From: UBA5359 sp028699365 [NCBI: bacterium]
GTDB taxonomy: Bacteria; UBP13; UBA5359
Assembly: GCA_028699365.1 (NCBI GenBank)
Contig: JAQVUQ010000186.1
Coordinates: forward strand, 1 to 5,905
Length of the DNA stretch: 5,905 nucleotides
Direction: 5' to 3'
In this document: in pieces, positions 1 through 5,234 of the stretch
Layout of the letters: each line of letters starts with the position of its first letter
Numbering within the stretch: position 1 is the stretch's first letter
The notes under the pieces: model-generated
The model's input: only the letters and a program-made list of their open reading frames with translations
Database searches by the model: none
Told to the model about the DNA's origin: nothing
Program-made: the position numbers and the translations under genes

Positions 1-578
1 TTACCCTGAAAATTATGCAGTTCCATGTGGGCGTTGGGACTGGCGTCCATAATGGATGTCATCAGGCGCCATTGCGACCAGGTGGACTCGGCGATAAGAA
101 CGGGGCAACGGCTGAATATACGGCAGAACTCCACTGCTGCCTGGTAGCTGGTGCCCAGATCGGCCAGGGTTACCGTTATCAGGCATTGATAGCTATTCAA
201 CTCCTCTGCCAACGGTCCGAGCACGTCTTCATGTATGGGATAGGCATTTCTGGCAGGCTGGAGATGGACGGCGCGAACGTCTTCCTGCTTCATCTGACTG
301 ACAAGGCTTTTGGGATCAGGGAAATCGCCGCTCTGGTGCGGCAGGACAGTCCAGCATGGATACAGGCGATCGCGATACGGGGCTATCTCTTTGACCAGCC
401 TGCGGTTGCAGTACATGGCGTCATAGTATGCACTCTGTTCATGCCGGACGAGGGCACCTGCTATACCGTAGAAGTCCATATCTTCCAGCAGATGGTCCAG
501 CCGCCAGCGTTCTTCCACGTCTTTCCCGGGACGGGGACCGTAGGCGGTCCAGCAATCGAATATTAATGGGTTGGGCAT
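1..578 (-). CDS. Amidohydrolase-2-like TIM-barrel protein, N-terminal part (3' end outside window)
   Basis: The frame is open from an ATG at 578 to the window edge (192 residues, no stop), so the gene is partial. The start is supported by AGAGGT seven bases upstream. The opening MPNPLIFDCWTAYGPRPGK, the following 'LLEDMDFYGIAGALV' helix-strand, the segment 'IAPYRDRLYPCWTVLP' and 'EDVRAVHLQPARNAYP' follow the layout of amidohydrolase-2 (PF04909-like) proteins. In that family the first strand normally ends in a metal-binding HxH. Here the corresponding stretch is D8-C-W10-T-A12, with no histidine, and the later strand near 'ITVTLADLG' (133-142) also lacks the usual histidine. The protein may therefore be a metal-free enzyme, a lactonase-like variant or a non-catalytic relative. 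No signal peptide is visible, so it is probably cytoplasmic. It is the last gene seen in the cluster. The fold call is fairly secure; the reaction is unknown. Confidence 0.78.
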   Translation of the reverse strand, partial: MPNPLIFDCWTAYGPRPGKDVEERWRLDHLLEDMDFYGIAGALVRHEQSAYYDAMYCNRRLVKEIAPYRDRLYPCWTVLPHQSGDFPDPKSLVSQMKQEDVRAVHLQPARNAYPIHEDVLGPLAEELNSYQCLITVTLADLGTSYQAAVEFCRIFSRCPVLIAESTWSQWRLMTSIMDASPNAHMELHNFQG

Positions 579-585
579 GAATGTT

Positions 586-591
586 ACCTCT
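586..591 (-). promoter_or_regulatory. Ribosome binding site of the amidohydrolase-like gene
   Basis: AGAGGT lies seven bases upstream of the ATG at 578. It fixes this start, and no other in-frame start with a comparable site lies upstream before the stop codons in the gap. Confidence 0.6.
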
Positions 592-612
592 TTTGCTTTT
601 AATGTTCTGCCA

Positions 613-672
613 TCAGACTTGTTCCAATATATTACCGGCCTGCGCTTTGTTCAAGAACCAGCGGGTGACGCG
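613..672 (-). pseudogene. Remnant of a DegT-type aminotransferase C-terminus
   Basis: In the gap between the lyase and the amidohydrolase-like gene, one minus-strand frame reads RVTRWFLNKAQAGNILEQV followed by a TGA stop (615-613). The intact aminotransferase at the other end of the window ends with CRVTRWFMNGRKVNTTDSKG and a stop. Over the 24 bases encoding RVTRWF(L/M)N the two DNA copies differ at only three positions: two synonymous third-base changes and one Met/Leu change. That is the pattern expected of two diverged coding copies. Past this core the tails differ, as is common for the end of this family. No start codon or upstream body exists; the lyase 3' end abuts it. It is probably a scar left when a second aminotransferase gene was deleted or when the lyase cassette was inserted. 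Homology is seen directly; the history is inferred. Confidence 0.6.
626..654 (-). promoter_or_regulatory. Possible sigma70-type promoter for the amidohydrolase-like gene
   Basis: TTGAAC (654-649, four of six consensus bases) is separated by 17 bases from TATATT (631-626, five of six). This would place transcription start near 618-620, about 40 bases before the ATG at 578. It lies within the aminotransferase remnant, so it could be a new promoter or a chance match in a short, locally AT-rich gap. No terminator was seen between the lyase and this gene, so read-through from upstream is equally possible. Confidence 0.3.
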
Positions 673-680
673 GGATAAAC

Positions 681-3600
681 TTAGCGTTTTAACGATACTT
701 TGGCGTTACTTTCTATCTGCCAGGCATCCTTTTTATTCCTGGATATATATAATTCATTGAGCAAAACGATTTTATCGCCTTCCCTGATCATCGGATAACA
801 GCCTTTATCCAGCAGAGAAAGGGTATCAAGATACAATTTCAAGCCACTCCGCACCTTTTCCGTTTTCAGGACTCTATAGGTCCACGGCCTGTCCAGCCAT
901 TTAATGAGCGCGGGCAGTCTGAAACCGCCGTCCATCCCCTGAACTGTGATACTCTTCTCCTCCAGGTTTATAGAGATCACCTTGCCTTCGTTATCCCGCT
1001 CTATCTGAAACACCTCTTTATCTCTGCCGATACACCTGCCGCCTGAAAGAGACAGGGCTTTCAGATGATCATCACTCTCAGCTATGACCGCACAAATGCC
1101 GCTGAAAGTATAAGTATGTCCTCCTCTGACAAAGGTATATATCTTCTTATCTTCAAGACTATGGAAGATAAGGTAATTCCTCTCGCCGACGAAAACGCAA
1201 AGGGCCGTTGCAGATGCCGCCCCGTCTGCAGGCAAAACAAGTTTCATCTCCTCTGCCTTATACTCGGGAACGGAGCCCCGGTAAGGGATAAGGAGGGAAA
1301 CAAACCGGCTGGGTACAGCACCCTCCTCCCTGATGGTAATATGTGCGTCGCAGGGTACTGAATTATCTCCTCCTTCGGCTTGTCCTTTGCCGGTTATTAC
1401 GGTGCGCATCTGCTCTCCCGGCAGCATATGCAGCACTAATCCGGTATTATCCTTATCCCCTATCCACCAACGGGCGGTTATGCCGCCGGAGGTCTTGGCC
1501 TCGGCCAGGTCATATATAAACCGGTCGTCGATATATTTCGGTATCTTGTCCACGCTTTTCATGCCGGCCCCATCTCCCAAAGCCAGAGCAAAATTCTTTC
1601 CGGCGCTGTCGGATTGAGCATGAAACTGGTAATCCCGGGTACTGCCGCCGGCAACATTATAGATATCCACCACAAACGGATGCAGGGGATCCTTTACCAG
1701 GTAAACAGCCCTGCGGTAGAGGCTGGCCAGGCCCGGATACACCTTCTCATCCGATCCGTCAGCTATAGCGGCTGTCTCATTATCCGTAAAAGCGTGCAAC
1801 TTGCCGGCACAATCCTCTATAGGCATATTGAGCAGATCATGTGCCGTCTGATTGACTCCATCGATGCGAACCACATTCTGGGCAGCCGTATTCAGTATCC
1901 AATCCGGAACTTTGGCATTGGAAACCCAAGTATACGGATAGCCTTTATTGATAGTCAATTCGTAACCGTGCGCAATAATATTAAGCGCCAACTGGTCATA
2001 GTGACTATGAGAACTCCCCTCTATCCCATAGTTCAGAACAGTGTGCACTTGCCCGTTATCATCACTATCCGTTCTTAGGATGGCCAGACCGGAATCGGTG
2101 AAAAGCTCGGTGCCTTGAGGCTGATAGACAGCATCTCTCATTATGCTTTCAATCCTGGGAATATTGACGATCAATTCAAGCGCCTGGCGTGGCAGAGCGG
2201 TTTTTGTCATCTCTATCAGGGCATTTATCAACAATTCTTTGTTTGCGACCTTATAGGCAAGATGCGGGTACTTCGTGATCAGAAGGGCCATAGATGCCAA
2301 CAGGTTTTCATTTCCGGGCAAGTCTACCTTTTGTCTGGGAATGGGTTGATCTCCTATACCGGGAATCCGTCCGCTGCACATTATCCCCGCGGCATAATCC
2401 AGCAGTCGTCTGAACGGCAGACTGTTATCATTAAAGAGGTCGATAGCTTTCTTAAACACCTCTCCGTCCTTGTATCCATCAGCGTCAAATAACACTCTGC
2501 CGAAATAAGGAGGTTTTCCAAAATGATAGTTTAGCGAATTATAAAAAAATCTGCCGTCATTGATAGTCCGATCAATCAACAACTGACAAAAGCCCTCTTC
2601 ACCTTCCAATGCTTTCCAGACGATATGCGGGTTCTCCAAAAGCCTGCCGATAGAGACCATCTGGCCGCATTGAGCGATTACCCAATCGCTCTCCTGGCTT
2701 GCAGAACGGACTCGAAGAAGCCATTCATACATATAGCCGAAGAGATTCACATCGATGCTGCGCCGCAAATCCTCAGCAGTAATCTGTCCGTCACTGTTCC
2801 AATCTTCATGACCTTTATTCTTAAAAAGCTTTACCAGTTCCCTGTCCCGGGGCAGGGAATCGAAGACGATGTCATAAGAATAAACACAGGAATCGACGAT
2901 CTCTTCCGCACCCCCTGTAGTCCAGGCAATATGCGGCATTATAAACGGATTTCCGATATCGATAACGCCATCGTATGCAGGGTGCAGTTGCGCGATACGC
3001 GTCAGGATAAGTAGCGCCTTATGAGCATAAGCAGTCTCACCGGTAACCGCATACACGGTTGCCAGTGCCTCCAAACCGCCTACCGGTGCTTCATGTCCTT
3101 CTACGGTAACATCTTTTGCCCTGTTCGAGCCCAGCAGAGCATTGAGAAGATATTGCCTCCAGGCAGCGACAAAATAGCATACCTTACCTGACCCCGGGAG
3201 TCCGTCGGGAACTTTCCACCCCATACCGTCATCAGTTATCCGATACTTCACTATCCCCTTTCCCGTATCATATTCGACCTCTTCCCCAGGCCCGAACCAT
3301 CTCCCGCAAGTCACACAACGCCATCTGTTCGGTGTTTCGAGAGTCGTAGCCAGCGCTGTGGTGGCATACCAGCCTTTTCCGGTACCGCAGATAGGGCAGC
3401 CGAAGCTGTAGCAAGCAGCAAATGCCCGCGGGTTTTCAGCAGGTATAAGCGCATACAGCTCTTCATCCGGCTTTGCCGCCCAATAATCTGCAATTCGCTT
3501 TATTCTGTCGAAGGCAGCCTGCGCCCACGGAACTGTCCCGGCAGTCTCTCTGACTCGCTCAAAATCTTCTTTGGAAAGGGATGTCGAGAACCCATGCTCC

Positions 3601-4358
3601 TTGTAACGGCCCTCTACCAGCTTCTCTATATCTACACGAGACTTTATATCTATAAGCCTGGGGTCTGCTTTGGAGAGTTGGACAAACCCTGTGATCCTGG
3701 CGCTGTTTATCCAGGCTGATTCTTCCAGTTTTCCATCTATATCGATTCCGGCACCGGCTGCTTTAACGGAGACCTTTCTGTCGGACGGGCCTGCCGTCAT
3801 CAGCAGAGGATCGCCGGTGAAGTAAAGATCGGCAAAATAGTCAGGATCATGGTAACCGGAATTACCCGAAAGGCACGGCCAGGTATTATGCGATATGCTC
3901 TTGCGGGAACGGGCGAGGCAGATTTTCCAAACAGTATCGGGAGACGGCAGGCTGCTAAGAGCAAAGGGAACAGCTATCTCTGCAGACCACGAATTTGCAT
4001 ATAGATGTGTTCCGATCTTTATCTTTTCGTCTTCCTCTTTTCCTAAGCTTTTCGCGCCTGCATAGGCAGCATGTGATCCATTGGGAGTTATACCGATATG
4101 GAAGTAATTCTTTTTATCGGTCGAAGAGGTCAAAAAAATCTCGACACCTTCTCTCCATAAATCCGCTTTCTTAAGAGTGCTCATTTCCGGCTCATCACAA
4201 TCGAAACCTACATAGAGATACTCTTTATCGAAGGTAAGGTATGCTCTTGTGTTTGGAAACATCGCGCTCTCCTTTTCCATCTCACCCGAACAAAAGTCTA
4301 TATTCAAAACAACTAATAAAACCGATAATATGCTTATTATAAGCCTTTTATTTTTCAC
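681..4358 (-). CDS. Secreted heparinase II/III-family protein (putative polysaccharide lyase) with CBM9/DOMON-like front end
   Basis: The product is 1225 residues if it starts at the GTG at 4358. That start is chosen because it has AGGGAGG ten bases upstream and leads straight into a signal peptide (residues 1-25: V/M-KNKR, a hydrophobic run IISILSVLLVVL, then FCSG). A longer in-frame TTG start at 4436 would bury the signal and overlap the upstream gene further. Order of parts: CBM9/DOMON-like segment about 35-182; a short IDGKLEESAW segment about 205-225; a helical toroid about 240-740 with a CPIC...CVTC knuckle (321-351) and an EF-hand-like loop (519-530); a NYH motif (610-612); and a beta-rich heparinase II/III C-terminal part carrying HSHYD (784-788). 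In the family, His/Tyr residues of these two motifs abstract the proton during beta-elimination of uronate-linked glycans. The length is well above the usual 600-800 because of the added N-terminal module and long C-terminal beta sheets. It should act in the periplasm or outside. The fold is confident; the substrate is unknown. Confidence 0.85.
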   Translation of the reverse strand: MKNKRLIISILSVLLVVLNIDFCSGEMEKESAMFPNTRAYLTFDKEYLYVGFDCDEPEMSTLKKADLWREGVEIFLTSSTDKKNYFHIGITPNGSHAAYAGAKSLGKEEDEKIKIGTHLYANSWSAEIAVPFALSSLPSPDTVWKICLARSRKSISHNTWPCLSGNSGYHDPDYFADLYFTGDPLLMTAGPSDRKVSVKAAGAGIDIDGKLEESAWINSARITGFVQLSKADPRLIDIKSRVDIEKLVEGRYKEHGFSTSLSKEDFERVRETAGTVPWAQAAFDRIKRIADYWAAKPDEELYALIPAENPRAFAACYSFGCPICGTGKGWYATTALATTLETPNRWRCVTCGRWFGPGEEVEYDTGKGIVKYRITDDGMGWKVPDGLPGSGKVCYFVAAWRQYLLNALLGSNRAKDVTVEGHEAPVGGLEALATVYAVTGETAYAHKALLILTRIAQLHPAYDGVIDIGNPFIMPHIAWTTGGAEEIVDSCVYSYDIVFDSLPRDRELVKLFKNKGHEDWNSDGQITAEDLRRSIDVNLFGYMYEWLLRVRSASQESDWVIAQCGQMVSIGRLLENPHIVWKALEGEEGFCQLLIDRTINDGRFFYNSLNYHFGKPPYFGRVLFDADGYKDGEVFKKAIDLFNDNSLPFRRLLDYAAGIMCSGRIPGIGDQPIPRQKVDLPGNENLLASMALLITKYPHLAYKVANKELLINALIEMTKTALPRQALELIVNIPRIESIMRDAVYQPQGTELFTDSGLAILRTDSDDNGQVHTVLNYGIEGSSHSHYDQLALNIIAHGYELTINKGYPYTWVSNAKVPDWILNTAAQNVVRIDGVNQTAHDLLNMPIEDCAGKLHAFTDNETAAIADGSDEKVYPGLASLYRRAVYLVKDPLHPFVVDIYNVAGGSTRDYQFHAQSDSAGKNFALALGDGAGMKSVDKIPKYIDDRFIYDLAEAKTSGGITARWWIGDKDNTGLVLHMLPGEQMRTVITGKGQAEGGDNSVPCDAHITIREEGAVPSRFVSLLIPYRGSVPEYKAEEMKLVLPADGAASATALCVFVGERNYLIFHSLEDKKIYTFVRGGHTYTFSGICAVIAESDDHLKALSLSGGRCIGRDKEVFQIERDNEGKVISINLEEKSITVQGMDGGFRLPALIKWLDRPWTYRVLKTEKVRSGLKLYLDTLSLLDKGCYPMIREGDKIVLLNELYISRNKKDAWQIESNAKVSLKR
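1995..2009 (-). other. HSHYD motif, probable catalytic/core motif of the lyase
   Basis: Residues 784-788 of the lyase read H-S-H-Y-D, followed by 'QLALNIIAHGYELTINKGYPY'-type strands (key residues H784, H786, D788, the GY pair and the later KGY). Heparinase II/III C-terminal domains carry a comparable HxHxD followed by a strand ending in a DxGxxxY-like turn, where the aspartate and histidines organise the active site or a bound metal. Here the turn has N-K-G-Y in place of D-x-G. This is the strongest single indicator of the family. Confidence 0.65.
2769..2804 (-). other. EF-hand/dockerin-type calcium-binding loop inside the lyase
   Basis: Residues 519-530 read D-W-N-S-D-G-Q-I-T-A-E-D. This fits the 12-residue calcium loop exactly: acidic or amide side chains at positions 1, 3 and 5, Gly at 6, Ile at 8, Thr at 9 and Asp at 12. 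It is followed by a helix (LRRSIDVNLFGYMYEWL), as in an EF-hand or dockerin half. There is only one loop, so it is not a full dockerin, which has two. It lies between two toroid helices of the lyase and probably binds structural Ca2+. Confidence 0.6.
3306..3398 (-). other. CxxC...CxxC zinc-knuckle-like segment in the lyase
   Basis: Cysteines 321, 324, 348 and 351 form CPIC-G and CVTC-G pairs 23 residues apart, the geometry of a zinc ribbon. The segment 'RWRCVTCGRWFGPGEE' resembles the insertion seen in many long heparinase II/III-like proteins just before the main toroid. It is likely structural zinc. Four reduced cysteines in an exported protein are notable unless metal is bound. Confidence 0.55.
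3684..3746 (-). other. Detached opening segment of a CBM9/DOMON-like domain
   Basis: Lyase residues 205-225 contain IDIDGKLEESAWINSARITG. This matches the 'IDGxLDExxWxxA' opening strand-helix of CBM9-like domains, but what follows is linker and lyase rather than the rest of such a domain. The remainder is present upstream of it, at residues 35-182. Confidence 0.5.
3813..4256 (-). other. CBM9/DOMON-like beta-sandwich segment of the lyase
   Basis: Lyase residues 35-182 show the usual later elements of the fold: 'TRAYLTFDKEYLYVGFDCDEP' (strand, D-K-x-Y-L-Y turn, acidic EP), 'VEIFL' in the metal/sugar-binding strand, 'YFHIGITPNGS', 'WSAEIAVPFALS' and a closing 'DPDYFADLYFTG'. The first 30 to 40 residues expected of this domain are missing, since the signal peptide ends about ten residues before it. 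The role is probably carbohydrate or heme-like ligand binding; by context, carbohydrate. Confidence 0.55.
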
Positions 4359-5184
4359 TACTACTCTGCCTCCCTTGCGATCGGATAGCTGCTGTAAAAT
4401 CATCGATATCGAAGACAAATCCGAAGGCCAAGGCAACTCTCCAGAGACCTATCTCCTTGCAGAGTTCCTGTCGGGCGGTCTCTTTGTTCTCCACCGCGGT
4501 TACTGCCTGGCGTATCGTCGAACACATTATGCCTCTTTTGCTCATATCCGCCATACCTCCGGGCGACAACAGCAAGCACCAGTTGAGAGCAAATCCGGTG
4601 TATACCAGGTGATTGATGTCATGCTCTCGGCAAAGGGCAAAGAGTTGTCTTTCATTTGCGGCGATGCCTTCATTGCCGACCGGCCTTGCCTCCGGGATAA
4701 AATCCGTCCCGGCAAAGCCCTGTTTGACGTCTTCAAGGTTATGTAATCCCACATGAACATGCTCGGTTCTGAAGCACCTGAGCCTCTCCAGCACACGATC
4801 CGGCTGAACGGCTTCCATCGGTCCCGGTTCGGGACCGGCAAGATCAAGGGCTATCCTGTACCCGGGATAATCTTTATAATAATCCCCGCCTCCGACAACA
4901 TGAAACAGCCTAAAGGGTGAGGCTCTGACGGCGGACAGCAACTCCGGGAACACCCTGGCGGCTATGGCGGCAGCTCTAGGCAGGTATTCCACGCTTCGAT
5001 ACCAGCCGGGATACTTCTCCGGTGTTCCGCTATCCCAGGCATGCATGACCACCAGGGCTGTATGCTCTGTGGAAATCTCTATCTCTGCCTTCTTCCAGCC
5101 TCCATATCCTTCGGCCGGAACATCCAGAGTAAGATCGGCATCAAACTGCTGATAATACCAGGCTGGAACTGTAATCAGGCTCAT
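4348..5184 (-). CDS. Isochorismatase-fold cysteine hydrolase-like protein
   Basis: The product is 278 residues from the ATG at 5184, with GAGGGGG 12 bases upstream. A TTG ten codons earlier (5214) is also in frame but has no good binding site. The protein shows the Rossmann-like layout of the cysteine hydrolase (isochorismatase-like) superfamily. The strand TALVVMHAWD (Asp51) supplies the acid of the usual Asp-Lys-Cys triad, and 'LVYTGFALNWC' (Cys203) supplies the nucleophile, followed by an 'SKRGIM' turn and strand. The catalytic lysine expected before the penultimate helix is not seen; that stretch reads PEARPVGNEG, with an arginine nearby. It is longer than the usual 180-220 residues, with an insert between the first strands (about 98-160) and a C-terminal extension. 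No signal peptide, so cytoplasmic. It sits between the aminotransferase and the lyase and overlaps the latter by 11 bases. The family is fairly sure; reaction and substrate are unknown. It could be an amidase/ureidase-type enzyme or a non-hydrolytic relative. Confidence 0.75.
   Translation of the reverse strand: MSLITVPAWYYQQFDADLTLDVPAEGYGGWKKAEIEISTEHTALVVMHAWDSGTPEKYPGWYRSVEYLPRAAAIAARVFPELLSAVRASPFRLFHVVGGGDYYKDYPGYRIALDLAGPEPGPMEAVQPDRVLERLRCFRTEHVHVGLHNLEDVKQGFAGTDFIPEARPVGNEGIAANERQLFALCREHDINHLVYTGFALNWCLLLSPGGMADMSKRGIMCSTIRQAVTAVENKETARQELCKEIGLWRVALAFGFVFDIDDFTAAIRSQGRQSSSEK
4369..4375 (-). promoter_or_regulatory. Ribosome binding site that sets the lyase GTG start
   Basis: AGGGAGG lies ten bases before the GTG at 4358, inside the last codons of the cysteine hydrolase gene. 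The overlap reads GTGAAAAATAA, combining the lyase start with the upstream stop. This suggests translational coupling of the two genes. Confidence 0.6.
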
Positions 5185-5210
5185 AGGTATCTTGTGCCCC
5201 CTCGGTTCGT

Positions 5211-5228
5211 GCAAGCTCTTATGCTTGC
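5211..5228. repeat. Short inverted repeat between aminotransferase and cysteine hydrolase genes
   Basis: GCAAGC (5211-5216) and GCTTGC (5223-5228) form a perfect six-base stem with a six-base loop, in the gap just after the aminotransferase stop. No T-run follows on the minus strand, so it is not a convincing rho-independent terminator. It may be an mRNA-stability or processing hairpin, or chance. Confidence 0.25.
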
Positions 5229-5234
5229 TTTATC

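Noticed and set aside
15-566. Plus-strand open frame of 183 codons
   Set aside because: It is antisense to the amidohydrolase-like gene, whose minus-strand frame has clear family motifs and a ribosome site. The plus-strand protein resembles nothing.
1065-3014. Several plus-strand open frames of 94 to 154 codons
   Set aside because: All lie antisense to the lyase, whose single long frame has recognisable domains. They are shadows with unnatural composition.
4283-4294. Lipoprotein signal at the cysteine near residue 23-24 of the lyase
   Set aside because: The residues before the cysteine are I-D-F, which does not fit the lipobox (small residues at -1 and usually Leu at -3), so an ordinary signal peptide is more likely.
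4359-4436. Longer lyase N-terminus from a TTG at 4436
   Set aside because: It would put 26 polar residues before the signal peptide and overlap the hydrolase by 89 bases, while the GTG at 4358 has a strong ribosome site and a proper signal sequence.
5211-5228. Rho-independent terminator after the aminotransferase
   Set aside because: The stem is only six bases with no T-run, and the next gene follows closely in the same direction.
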